Positions 12,261 through 23,621 of a stretch of 64,000 nucleotides of DNA are shown here, in pieces. The stretch lies in the NCBI GenBank assembly GCA_029931535.1, contig JAQPZY010001536.1:62001-126000 (forward strand), in the 5' to 3' direction. This stretch comes from Margaritifera margaritifera (Eukaryota > Mollusca > Bivalvia > Unionida > Margaritiferidae). The translations under genes were made by a program, and so were the position numbers. Below the pieces are notes generated by a model that saw nothing but the letters and a program-made list of their open reading frames with translations, was not told the origin of the DNA and made no database searches. Within the stretch, counting starts at the first letter, position 1; each line of letters starts with the position of its first letter.

Positions 12261-13265
12261 CGAATGCATTTGGAGCAGACTTAGATATACCATGAACATA
12301 TGTACAAAATGACAGATTAACGTTTTCAATATCGTTGGCATCATACAAAATCAAAACTTCAGGCCCATAGTTAAGAATGGGAGCTGTCTTTGAGTCAAAA
12401 CACGAAGCAATCCGGTTACAGGCATTATGCCAAATTTTGAAAGACTTCGCTTACTGAGTTGTCTGGCACATATACCATGAGTTTTTTTAAGAAAATATGG
12501 ATCCTACATACTTGTAATATGATTAAATCTTTACCTCTGTAGGGCCATTGTACCACTTTTCATAACTTCTGAGATAGCCACCTCTGCGAAATACAATCAA
12601 TCTTGTTTTTCCACATTAACTTTTAGATTCCATTTTATGCAGTATTGATTCAGTATATTGAGCATATTTTGCAAGTAATTAGCAGTGTCAGCAAAGACAA
12701 TTAAATCGTCTGCATACAACAGTAACAATAATTCAAATGTTCCTACCGAAACTCCACTGTTTCCTTCTGCTAAGAAGGGTTTCCGATCGTTCAAACAAAG
12801 AGTAGAGTAAAGGCGATACAACACGACCTTGGCTTACGCACGCAGGGCAATTAAACACACCGGTAATAAAATTGTTGGACTTAATACATGTATTTATATC
12901 ATTATAAATTACCTTAATAATTCTTAACATGTTTCCACTAATATTTTCACTAATTAGCTTTTGGTACAGTAAATTCCTATCCATCCTATTCAAAGGCTTT
13001 TTCATAGTCTAAAATTCTGCATAGAATCTACCCCTGTGTTTTCTTAAATATTTACAGATTAATGTATTTAATGTAAACATATTATCTACTCTATAATAAC
13101 CAGCTCTAAAACCGGCTTGATCTTCGCTAAGTAATTCATTTTCGTCGACCCATTCGTTTATCCTATTATTCATAATCAATGTAAAACTTTGCTTAATACA
13201 GGTAGTAAACTAATGCCTCTGTGGTTGGGTTCATTTGTATCACCTTTCTTCAGAATTGGTGTAAT

Positions 13266-13431
13266 CAGAGCCATCGCAAGTTTCCGCTGGACCAAACGGC
13301 GCCACGGGCGAACGTCGCCTTTTTGCGCCACCCCATTCGGAAAATAATACCGCAAACTCCGCATAACGGCGCCCCCTAGACTTGGCACCCCGGGCGGTCG
13401 CCCGTATCGCCCGCCCCTTACGACGGTCCTG
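13266..13431. mobile_element. GC-rich hAT-type MITE inside the LINE
   Basis: A 166-bp GC-rich insert that interrupts the LINE reverse transcriptase frame. It is flanked by a perfect 8-bp target duplication GGTGTAAT (13,258-13,265 and 13,432-13,439). Its ends are imperfect inverted repeats, CAGAGCCATCG and the complement of CAGGACCGTCG (8 of 11). Removing it and one duplication rejoins the LINE reading ITPILKKGD. Its base composition stands out sharply from the surroundings. A relative lies at 15,290-15,408. Confidence 0.75.
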
Positions 13432-13939
13432 GGTGTAATGATAGATGTTGACGAATATTCTGGATAATATCCAAATATCGCATAGTTTATTAAATAATAT
13501 TGTTTATGGTGGTGCAATTAAATTCCCCGTAGATATAAAGAAATCGCTGGATAAAGCATATACTCACACAGCTTTGCCATGCTTCATTTTACTAATTGCT
13601 AGTCTGACCTCCTCTTCAGAGATTATTCTATCTAGAGCATCGTTAACTATTTGAATATTTTCATTTTCATGTAGCAGGCCAACAGAGCAGGAAAAATTAA
13701 ATAATTCTCAACAATATTCATACCAAGCTGTAGATGTGATACTGACTTGTGCATGAGTAATGGGATTCTTTACAGGGCGCCAAAAAACTTGTGTATTTTT
13801 AGAGCATAATGCAGATAAAAGACTATTTAGTTGTCTTAATTCATATTGCTTTCGCTTCGTTCTTGAAAGAGATTTATACATATTTCTATGGAATTTATAA
13901 TTATCAAGTAATTCTATTGTGCCTTGCATTCTGAACTGT

Positions 13940-13940
<1 letters not shown>

Positions 13941-14019
<79 letters not shown>
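13941..14019. repeat. (AT)n microsatellite within the LINE
   Basis: About 39 AT dinucleotides splitting the LINE between the endonuclease and linker regions. Confidence 0.98.
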
Positions 14020-14021
<2 letters not shown>

Positions 14022-14976
14022 GGCTTTGTTTTTAGTGGCTATGCAATCTCTGTCGAACCAAGATTGACCTTAATGAAGTATTCTTGAAGATGTCACAGCT
14101 AGATTTTGTTTTCTATCGACTGTTTTCATTGTGTTTGCTGCATGATGGTAAATACCAGTAATTGTTTCGACACATTCATGGAGTTTATTATAATTAATAT
14201 CATTTAAAATCGCATCCACATTTTGAGATAATAGATCATTGAGATTTTGGATTTAAAAAAAAAAAAAATGTCCTTGTTCCATATGTATTTCTCTACTGCT
14301 TTACCTCCAGAGTCACTTAACCCAGTTATGTAGCATAGATGTAGAAGTTTTTCTCCATGATGATTTATCTCCCTTACGTCTTGATTAGCCCGTCCACACA
14401 TGCCTTCGTTTTCTGTATAATTACATTCTTGAAGGTCTATAACACTATAAATATTTGATAAAATCTTGTTCAGTACCCGTATACGCATTAAAATCATCCG
14501 CAATTGTCATTTTATAGTCAGTATACTTCGTTTTCAAGCAAGCTATTTCATTTTCTACAACTGTATATACATTTTTCTTAGTGAACAGAAGAGTGTTCAG
14601 GTGACATATAGATAAAACCAAAAGTTACATTCCCCTTTAGCATGCTTGCCTTAGATGATATAACTAACCAAACAACATTTTCTGAGATACTTGTTTCTCT
14701 AGATATATTGAAATGCTTGATGAGAGATTCATGAACAAACGCCGAGATCCCACCTGAATTTCCTTAGGCTGTTTGTGATTTAGTTCCTACCATATCAAAA
14801 TTTTTTCATAACCGTTAATATGAAATCCATCTATTGTTTCTGCCCACGTTTCAACAAAGCCTAGTATATCAAATTTTTCAACATAGTTAATAAAATGAGA
14901 CGTATTTTCTCTTGAAAGTTTTCCACTTAATGCAGATGTATTCCATACTAAACAACTTAATAAAGAATTCTAAAAG

Positions 14977-15289
14977 TTCTCATCATATACATTTTGTAGA
15001 CCTCGGACGGAGTCATAGGTTTTGTCTACAAGAGCAGCAACATTTTTTTTCTTCTAACCTCATCAGATATATATGTGTAACCGTCTATTATTAACTTTTC
15101 ATATTTGTAAAAAGCTTTCTTTCCTTGTTATATAGCTTTTTTCAATGTTTGCACTTTCTCACTTTTAATGTAAAATCCTCAGATATATGCACACTAGCCA
15201 GTCTGTAAGCTGCTGCTGCAGCTGTATCATCATTCTCATCCGGTTCCCTGTCGGGTACTTCACGTTCTTTTTCCCTGGTCTCTCTCGCC
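14977..15289. other. Upstream flank of the LINE, no gene recognised
   Basis: On the minus strand a 100-codon frame (15,444-15,142) joins (TAA)n, the GC-rich repeat and a charged stretch EKEREVPDREPDEND. It may include a scrap of LINE ORF1 or be chance. No domain was recognised. Confidence 0.35.
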
Positions 15290-15408
15290 TTCGCCTCCCT
15301 CCCTCCTGAAAAAAATAGCGCAAAATCAGCGAAATGGCGCCCCTCCCCCTCCCCCGGGCTTGGTGCCAGAGTGGTTGCCCGTATCTCCTGTCCCTGACGA
15401 TGGCTCTG
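15290..15408. repeat. Partial relative of the GC-rich MITE
   Basis: This segment aligns in the same orientation with the right part of the element at 13,266-13,431. Shared runs include GGCGCCCC, CTTGG and TTGCCCGTATC, and the right end reads CGATGGCTCTG, which matches the other copy's terminal repeat. The left end could not be placed. It abuts (TAA)n at 15,409-15,440, which may be its target. Confidence 0.55.

Positions 15409-15440
<32 letters not shown>
15409..15440. repeat. (TAA)n microsatellite
   Basis: About 10 TAA units. Unit II has a longer tract at the homologous place (42,866-42,927). Confidence 0.95.
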
Positions 15441-15441
<1 letters not shown>

Positions 15442-15955
15442 CAAAAGTTAATCAGAAATTTGTGTTTTAACATACCATCGGTATCAGCAAATGCTTGAAT
15501 CCTGAAGTTTACACACCTTGGAAGAGACTTTCCTAATTTTAGTGGTAGACTATTGTCCATTCTTTGTGAAAATCACATGCGTGGAGAGATACAGCTCTAT
15601 AGCGTTTCGTCGACTACATCCTTTCTATAGACATACATTTCGTCGAATTTTAGACTTTATCAGGTGGCCAAAGGGATTGTAGCCATTGCATTTAGTACAA
15701 TCTTTCCTTTAAAATATCGTAGCAGTCCCGTTCCCCATAACCACCCCCACCGTCTACCCCTGACGGTTAAAAGCCACGCCATTATAGAATTTCAACATGG
15801 GTTGAGTTCTCAGACAACATGGTGAATGGTTCTTCTAGGAAAGTGTATCGACAAATATTGCAACTAAATGGCGCAAATCACGACATGCCGGTCAATATCC
15901 GTGATCGGATTAAATCGAGGTGTCAGTTTGAAAAACATTTCCTAATATCTGAAGC

Positions 15956-15956
15956 T

Positions 15957-15999
<43 letters not shown>

Positions 16000-16001
16000 T
16001 T
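15956..16001. repeat. (TTTA)n microsatellite
   Basis: About 11 TTTA units. Unit II has about 6 at the homologous position near 43,463-43,487. Confidence 0.95.
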
Positions 16002-16237
16002 ATGTCAAGTTGTGATCGGGCAAGTAGCTATACCCTATCCCAAGCTCATGACAACATTGGAGGTTGAAATTGTCATGGTGAGAAACCGTGTTACTCCTGA
16101 GATGACGGAAAGTGAAATGAATCGAGAAATAAGCAGGACTGAGTAAAACCGGTCGAAATTTTCCATCGTTATTTATTAATTTGGAAAATGAAATTAAAGC
16201 GATTCGAAAGCACCACAACAATGTCTTTATTTTTCAG

Positions 16238-16764
16238 TGCTACTTCTGAGTATTACTTCTTCAAAATCAACGTCCACTACTTCAGAAACCACCACAACGA
16301 CCACAGGCGCACCAACCACAACGACCACAGCAATGCTCACTTCTTTAACATCCACGGTAGCAACAACGACAACAACCGATACAAGTACTGCTTCATCGAC
16401 ACTGTCTTCTGCTTCATCGACACCGTCTACTTCTTCATCGACAACTTCTGTTTCATCGACATCGTCGTCTGCTTCATCGACCTCTTCTTCATCGACGCCA
16501 TCTTCTACTTCATCGGCACCGTCTACTGCTTCATCGACATCGTCTTCTGCTTTATCGACATCGTCGTCTGCTTCATCGAATTCTGCTTTATCGACATCGT
16601 CTTCTGCTTCCACTTCGATTACACTATCCACAGCCCAAACCACTACTGGAACAACCTCTAACATAACTGTAGCACAACCAAAAGGCGGGTGTGATGTTGT
16701 GTCATCGAGCTCGTTTAACCTTCTGTATGCATGCATTGCGTTTGTAACCATCATATTATTGTAA
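16238..16764 (+). CDS. Mucin-like gene 1, last exon (Ser/Thr-rich, GPI-anchor-like tail)
   Basis: The exon follows a strong acceptor (TCTTTATTTTTCAG). It starts in phase 1, so the first codon is completed by exon 1 at 4,105-4,162, giving a predicted 194-residue protein. It reads LLLSITSS (end of the signal peptide), a Thr block (TTTTTTGAPTTTTT), then a long Ser/Thr repeat built on the codons TCT GCT TCA TCG ACA. The tail is TGTTSNITVAQPKGGCD, a small-residue stretch SSSS and a hydrophobic end LLYACIAFVTIILL before the stop. That layout is typical of a cell-surface, heavily O-glycosylated protein with a C-terminal GPI signal. One N-glycosylation site (NIT) is seen. The tail is conserved in units II and III. 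The long minus-strand frame here is only the complement of Thr codons. Family unknown; function is inferred from layout. Confidence 0.75.
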
Positions 16765-19100
16765 ACATCAACTGGCAGAATTGGTTTAAATAAGAGGTCT
16801 TTTCAAAATATAAGTTCCAGTGGGATGCGGTCTGAAAATATATATACATTCGTGCGAGATAAAATAGAAAATGTGGCCAAATCAGTAGCGTATATACCGC
16901 GTTCAACCCCCGCAAATTTGAAGTTACGCCAAAGGGCCACATTGAAAAAACATGCCAAATGTTTATAGCCTAATGAGGTTTGAAAAAAAAGAAAAGAAAA
17001 AAAATATGATAAGCAGTTCATGGCGAATTACAAGAAATATTGGGTGGTGGTTTGTCAGTAAATGATGAAGTCTCGGCCATTAGATATGACATTATTGCGC
17101 AAAATATATATTTTCGCACTAGAAATATATATAAAAAATTTACTATGCACATTTGTAGCTAGCTATAGTTTTATTTTCTGGGCCAAGGTCCTCATTGCCC
17201 CGTTTTACATGATTCGGCTATATCTTAGTTGAGACTTTCGTTTTATGTTGAAGTTTATTATCCCAATATTATCTGTTTTGTTCAGACTGTGCCTATTTTA
17301 ACCAGCGGCCACGCAAGTCTGAGAACCAAGGGTTGTTGTTGTTTTTGCTGCTGTAGTTGTTTTTGTTGTTTGTGCTACTGATACTGCTTCTGTACTTTTT
17401 GTTGATCTCTAAACTCGCACAATTCTGCTGTCAGGATTGAAACCTGCGACTGCTGGCTATAAAACTGATCTGACTTGCCCAACCCTATAATCAACTCTGC
17501 TAAAGGCAGTTGCACATCACAAGTCAAAATTTATATCCTATTTACTTGTTCATCAATGTATTTTAAACCTGTCCTTACTTGTTTAAATTTCAAACGATAC
17601 TTTAATAATTCCCCTTTTCTTTCATTCAGTATTTACCACGCGTGGTTACAATTTGGTGTGGATATGTCCGTCCTGGTGGCTACAATTTGGTGTGGATATG
17701 TCCGTACTGGTGGCTACAAAGTCTACGTGTTACTTCTTCGTCTAACCTCTATCCTAACATTCTTTCTTTTTACTCACCGCTGAATCCATGATATTATCAG
17801 TCACGACAACACTTGTGTTGATCAATTAGACTTAATTGTTTGTTTATTGGAATACTTTATTTACTCGGCTGTTGTCATGGTAGCTACCCAAAATTTGCTC
17901 ATGAATACAATTTAGAAACAGTTCTAATTTCGACAAGGAGTGTATCAATAAAAAGCCTGACATTATCCATTACTCAAGTTTTCTACACCTTATTTTAGAA
18001 TAGTAAGCAATTATCGAAGTTGCGATTAAATATCGATACTAGGTACGAGAATCGAGTAAATTGAAGTTTTTCACCTACCAGAAGCAGTCATGTGACCCGT
18101 TGGTTGGTAATGTTGAAGTGGTAAGATCTGCCAAAAAGTGCAAAAATCGATATATTGCAGCTAAGAGAAAAATAAAGATTTGACTTGTGAAACAAATGGC
18201 TTCATAGAATTTTATGTACTTCTATTTCATAAGCTTATATCTCAGATGGTGATTGTTTTACATATGTGATAAGATTGATTCAGGGAATTTAAATGTCTAT
18301 GTATTTGATTTAGTAAGCTTAATAGAACATCCCTAATTGGTTTGTGTATTAATCGATGTTTATTTGTTTGTTTTTTATGGGGGGGGGGGTAAATACTTTT
18401 TCTAGGTACAGATGATTTTGTATGATTTTTCTTTGCATGACTTTTAGTATAATGAATTTTGAGAAGTTGACATCTTCGACATACGGAGGAAATTGACGAA
18501 TCGCCAGAATCGAGATAATCACGTCTACTAATTTGTATAGTATATTCTTTAAAGTTGATTTGTTTTTTCATGCAATTTTGTCAGTTTCATTTGAGACACA
18601 TTTTCTATTGATATTAAAAATATTCACGCAAGTTGGAAGAAAATTAATGAAATTATCACAAAATAAATGTATACCTTTTATAATAGTGTAAACTGTCTAG
18701 GCGTCTAACCATTATGGCGGCACGCATTTACTTTGTATACAAAATAAGCACAACAGATAAAGTTACGTATTTTGATCAGACGTTGCTACTGATGATATTA
18801 TTTAGCAATCCATTGGAATTTAGAATAACCAACAAGTGACTGACATCTGGTGGTATAGACAGGTGTAGATTTGGGATTCGTCAATTTAATCCATTGTTTG
18901 GCGCATTTATGCTTTCTGGTATTTACTACTAGTAAATCTATCGCAAATATAATGTAAATATGATGAGTGTGGACGCTCTGCAGAGTTTATATCTCAACTC
19001 TGTTGTCAGTATTTGGCAATAAAGAAAAGCAGTTTTGTTTTAAGCATGCTTCATTTTCATTGCACCCGAGTAAGATGCGTTATTTCTCACATTCCTATTG
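16765..19100. other. 3' part of unit I, no further gene recognised
   Basis: Non-coding sequence matched in unit III at about 49,726-51,770, including a GTTGTTGTT-rich stretch near 17,330 and AT-rich blocks. No canonical AATAAA lies immediately after the gene 1 stop; AAATAAG at about 16,788 is a weak candidate. A 62-bp region near 17,640-17,710 repeats TTTGGTGTGGATATGTCCGT twice. Confidence 0.55.
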
Positions 19101-22100
19101 TGTATGATCCTGTTTTTCAGTGTGGAACACAGGTGCAGGATAGTTCTATCCTACCTCACACGTGACCTTTCGCACTGATTGGCCAAACTACATGTACGGC
19201 GTCTTTAGTCACCATTTGAGTCCAAAATCTTTGAATTTTTAAAAATTATATATTGTTATTTTATTTAAATTCATATTCTCATTATTATTTACGAAGGTTA
19301 AATCAATTCTAGACCAAAGTTGAATCGAGGACTATTTCATTATTTTTTGTCTGTCTCGATTAATCTTATGTATAAGAGTGGACTTTATTATTTGACCTGT
19401 TCACATTTTTATCATTGTGCAAGCTATCTTCAGTACACAGTTCGGACGCTGTGTAGTGTCATTATCATAACCGTTTCGACCACTGTTCTTTGAAAGCTAA
19501 AACGTGTTTAAATGTCATTTAAAGTTTACACTAATATTTCAGTATAAACCTAACTTTTACTCTCTATCTTAGGGTAAGGAAATTTTTAGTGGGTGTTTTG
19601 CTGTTTGAAAGATTTATTAATATTCACAATACGCCATTTTGACTTCTACGCTCATTTTTTGTTCAGAAATGTGAGAAAAATAATCCTTCAATATGCTTCA
19701 GTGTATGACAGGAAATTTCCACCATCGGGATCAAAACATTGCATCAGACACCCGGCAAAGCTACGTTTCTGACACAAATTCTGACCCTCGGGTGGAATTT
19801 TCCTATCCTACACCGATTCATATGAAAGATTATATTAGTCAAATACCGAATCCGCACCCATCCTCACATTCGGCACTTGGACTACAATTCGAAAAGACAG
19901 AACTTTTTTTCTACTTTGCTCAAGTTTGTTAAGACGTAGCAAGAAATTACAATAACTCTCAACAACAATGTGATGATCAGCCAATTAAATTGCATTCCAC
20001 AGGATTCTGAAATGGTCCCATTTTGATACACGTCGATACTAAACAAAACTATATAAAAAAAAGATTTTTGAATATTGCAGTGTCTGCTTTAGGGTGACTT
20101 CTAAAAGATTATAGAAGATATATAAATGTACTCTTTTATAATATACATATAACATAATGAGCCACGAGAAGCTGTCTTCCTAGACAATAATTTTAAAAGA
20201 TCCCTGATACATTTTACACATAGACCGAACTTGGAAGACGCTTTTGCGATAGCATTTTCTAGATTAACGGAGGTGGCTTTGGATACGAACGTACATTAGA
20301 TTGCTTCAATCATTTCTCCGGTCCTGAGTTTCATAAGTCGATAAAACTCCACTGAAGGTATAGCCCAAAATTCCCCACCATGAGGTGTTTTCAGATCTCG
20401 CCACAGCATAAGAAACGAGAGCAGAGTTGCAACATGATTTCAATCACAGATTGAATGGACAATTGAATTAGTACAGAAGTTAAGACCAACATTGCGCACT
20501 GAATGCATCTATCGAAAACATGTTATGTGCTGAGCCATTTAACCACCTATCGTTTTCTTTTACGTTATCACCCAACACTCTACGCGACAAAAATAAACAT
20601 TTATATTTCACTGCAACTCTACTATCGGCCAGTTTGTTTTGGAGGGGGGAGGGGTCCTACGCCACATGCTAGCAACCAAGCATCCTAGGCCACATACTAT
20701 TAAGCAAAACTCCTGGTCCACAAATAACTAACCATCAGCATAGTATTCCAAAATCCAAAATGTTATCCTCGAATACCTAGTTTACAGTCCCCACTCACGG
20801 CTTAGAACGAGCGTAGGAAAGCCTGGGATATCTTGGTATTGTAACCCGCATATCTGTATCACAAATATTACAAAGTACACGATACAAAGTACGAAACAAA
20901 ACACCAGTACCGAAATAAGTATAGTATTTAGGCTGGAGGCATACAACCGAGCCTGCAGGGCTATGTTGGAATCTGAAGGTTGCGGTAAAACTACACATCT
21001 AGGCTAAACGGAAGGCTGCAGCAATGCTCCGTATTTAGGTTGAAGGTTTACAACTCAATTCTGCGGGTTCGGTTGTAAGCTGAAGGCCGTAACCCGAAGG
21101 CTGCAGGAAGAATCCGTAAGTATTCATAAAATATCTGAAAAAGCAAAATGCGCAGAAGAAAATTAAATTTTAAACAATCTGCAATCTACTACCCGAAGTT
21201 CCAAACTTGAATAACTGTAAAATAAGCAATATGATATTTACAATACTTCAATTCTGAGCCTCACATCACGTTACACTGTACTCCATTCATAAATAAACAT
21301 GTATAAATTAGCTAAATTCCCTAAATGCCCTGTCTTGATACGTGTATGTATATTTGTTTAAAAACAAAAAATGCTATTATAGTAGTTTGCTTATATAGCA
21401 TTAAGTGCACGGTATATTTAATAATTTATTAATGACGATCGTTATTTTATTGCTCAGTAGCTTTCAATAATATATAGAACCTGTACTATACACCAAACAT
21501 GCATTTGCATGACTAGATATCATTTTGAGTCGATGAATAGCATTGTACGTTAAAAGCGTATTTATTAAATTTTAGAAATAAATGAATAGCACCGTTTAAT
21601 TATATGGCAATTTATGTATTAGATATGAAAGACGAAGTTAACACCAATAACCTTGAAGCCTTCGCTTTTTAAAGCTAATTACAATTGTGCGTTCGAACTC
21701 TGTCATAAGCTTAATATAACTATTTTTCTATATAACTGAGCACACCTGCAGTTTCTCGTCGATTCTTTGGAAGTATGACATTAAATATGTGGCAGTGCAC
21801 ATCAGTTAAAATTGAATCAAATTACAAGTGAAACATACTTCTGTTACACTATAAACCTAAGGGAATAGTTCGATTCATCCTAGCTTACATTACTTTAAAT
21901 CTTCTGGATTTAAACATAGGGGTTCCAATGGAGTACTATTAAGTGCGTAATTGATTCAATGGAAGCGACATCCTGGCAAATTTGATATAAGAAAGCAACG
22001 AAATATGTCCCCGAGGACTGCTAAACCAAGGATTAAAGTGCACCTTGCCAATCCTCCAGAATCGATAGACAAGAGAGTGCAGATGGGCTTTTACAAACAT

Positions 22101-22654
22101 TTAAACTAAAGGTCATAGATCATAAAAACGGCACGAAATACGAAAATATAAATATTAAATTACCATGCTAATAACAAAAAACCAAATATATGATAAAGAA
22201 GTATATTTAAGATTTCTATAGTATAATCATGAAAACCCAGTTGCATAGAACTAAATTAATAAAAATATACACATATAAATCTATTGTGGAGACAAATAAA
22301 GGAAAATCAGAAAATAGTAAAATATTCAGATTAGAAGGAATGGTTATTGAGGAAGTTCAACTTTGCTTCACATAAACAAGTGAGCAAAAAATTTACTTAC
22401 TTAACGGTTTTTATGTTTCTAATGCAGATGACAAGTTGCAGGCAAATATCACTGATATAAATAAATTCATATGAAAAAACGAAAATAAACGATTAGACGA
22501 TTTAAATACACTTTGTCTCATGTACATATGAAAACTAACTTAAAAAAGGAGATTAAATAAGCATACCAGAAAAATATACAGTTTGATGAGGAAAAAGAAT
22601 TTTATAATCAAACGGTTAAGTATTTATTGAAGCGAGAAAAATATCGAAGATGTT
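19101..22654. other. No gene recognised
   Basis: AT-rich sequence between unit I and the integrase remnant. Around 20,930-21,120 a degenerate motif GAAGGCTGCAG recurs several times. Open frames (for example 19,693-19,932) lack recognisable domains or conserved borders. Upstream parts of the Polinton remnant may extend into the end of this stretch but could not be read. Confidence 0.5.
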
Positions 22655-23181
22655 TCTTCATATTCTGATAAAAAGGCAAATGCGATAAAGAGATTTATCA
22701 GAACGTTTAAGACGAGGAAATGGCAGTATTACTATCGTAGATCAAATGAAACGAATTTAATTGATTCTAGTGATTGAACAATAGGTCTAAGATATTAATT
22801 AACTTATTTGGTTATACGACGACTAAAAATTTGGAATCTCCAAAATATAAAATAAAACAGACTGTTTGGATTTGAAAAAATAAAAATATATATTTGCGAA
22901 ATGATATCTTTCAAATCTCACGGAAGAAATATTTAAAATCAGATAAGTTATTGTAGGAGACCCTACAATGTATAAATTGAAAGAGTTAAACAGAGAGAAT
23001 ACTGAAGGTACATTTTGCGAGTAAGATCCATCTCTATACAACAAACAAGAGGAGCTATTCAAGGTTGAGAATATTTTTAAAGACGAAGAAAGGAAAGACA
23101 CATGTGCTAGTGAAATGGAAAAGATATGATGATTCCTTTCATTGTTGAGAGCCAGAAGAAAATATTGTATCGCTGAAATAA
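22655..23181 (+). pseudogene. Decayed Polinton/Maverick-type integrase with C-terminal chromodomain
   Basis: Across several frames the plus strand gives the end of a retroviral-type integrase. First comes SSYSDKKANAIKRFIRTFKT near 22,655, which fits the K-x-x-x-x-ERF-x-RT-x-K pattern following the catalytic Glu region. Then YLRNDIFQIS lies near 22,890, and GDPTMYKLKELNRENTEGTF at 22,956-23,015, the conserved C-terminal barrel of this class. A chromodomain follows (FKVENIFK near 23,058, then THVLVKWKRYDDSFH, and EPEENIVSLK ending at 23,181). Several frameshifts and stops show it is dead. The aromatic Trp expected before EPEE is replaced by a stop. No capsid, polymerase or protease part was found nearby. 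The integrase could belong to a related chromodomain-bearing element. Confidence 0.65.
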
Positions 23182-23542
23182 TATAATATTCATATGTAAA
23201 TAAGGTTTGTACTATAAATGGAAACAATTGCATGTTTCATATGTCTTAAAAATAAGCATGTAAATTAGATGGAACTAAGTATTTTAAGTACCGCGTATTT
23301 TTTTTTTTTTTAATTAAATAACCAGGGTAAGATTTTCAAGTTCTGACAGATATTTTCTGCCGACCATGAAATTAAAGAAAAGTAAATAGATGAAAGTTGT
23401 GATGATCATTAATCATAAAAATTCAAACTTTAGGCTAGCATGGACCATCCCATAAAATCGATCCTCTCACAATAAGCTCTTGCTGGGTTCTTGGTGACCA
23501 TGGGCCCTTGTATTTAAACAATGAGACTTAGTTCAAGGCAAT

Positions 23543-23621
<79 letters not shown>

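Larger units (their letters stand above)
9226..14976 (-). mobile_element. Degenerate non-LTR retrotransposon (LINE)
   Basis: A minus-strand LINE running from an endonuclease start near 14,976 to a 3' end near 9,262 that reads CAAATAAACACT and then (ATT)n. It lies between the two halves of unit I: sequence before 9,226 and after 15,440 is contiguous in unit II (near 42,865-42,930), apart from a (TAA)n tract, and in unit III (near 48,260-48,290). It is therefore an insertion after the duplication, or one lost from the others. No ORF1 was recognised. About 2.2 kb of its length is internal satellite expansion. An (AT)n tract and a small GC-rich MITE have also inserted. Confidence 0.85.
9480..14976 (-). 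pseudogene. LINE ORF2 pseudogene (endonuclease, reverse transcriptase, C-terminal domain)
   Basis: Read on the minus strand, the family's domains follow in order. The APE-type endonuclease has LVWNTSALSGKL near 14,950, GGISAFVHESL near 14,740, ADDFNAYTG near 14,495 and GEKLLHLCYITGLSDSG near 14,330. The linker ends in WYEYC near 13,712. The reverse transcriptase has ITPILKKGD near 13,250, QAGFRAGYY near 13,115, SQGRVVSPLLYSLF at about 12,834-12,793 and the catalytic YADD at 12,716-12,705. Then come KYVGSIFS near 12,500, NYGPEVL near 12,370 and YNELGRIS near 12,260. A long C-terminal region (KCWLRILKMPED) follows, then CQMCNVNIDNELNF inside the 74-bp array and EELRRNYLPSFLYKNATLEKF near 9,655-9,595. 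Frameshifts and stops break it throughout, so it is inactive. Clade (CR1/jockey-like) is not settled. Confidence 0.85.
3256..19000 (+). repeat. Paralogous unit I of a triplicated segment
   Basis: Blocks of this region align by eye, in the same order and strand, with unit II (30.9-44.5 kb) and unit III (44.5-51.9 kb). About 3,330-3,930 matches 30,955-31,520. About 3,955-5,745 matches 34,790-38,385. About 8,340-9,225 matches 42,600-42,865 and 47,430-48,260. About 15,440-16,790 matches 42,930-44,490 and 48,290-49,800. About 16,800-18,980 matches 49,830-51,770. Divergence is moderate (roughly 70-85% by eye) with many indels. The unit contains the two exons of mucin-like gene 1, with later insertions between blocks. 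Confidence 0.85.

Noticed and set aside
13176..13517. 113-codon minus-strand frame
   Set aside because: A chance fusion of LINE reverse transcriptase with the inserted GC-rich MITE.
15142..15560. Two overlapping minus-strand frames of 100 and 131 codons
   Set aside because: They run through (TAA)n and the GC-rich MITE relative. No domain, and no match in unit II at the homologous place.
16227..16754. 175-codon minus-strand open frame over mucin-like gene 1 (and the similar one at 43,791-44,348)
   Set aside because: Poly-Val and acidic repeats arise from the complement of Thr and Ser codons. The plus frame has the conserved acceptor, phase and C-terminal tail.
22823..23233. 136-codon minus-strand frame
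   Set aside because: Antisense of the decayed integrase and chromodomain, whose motifs are clear on the plus strand.
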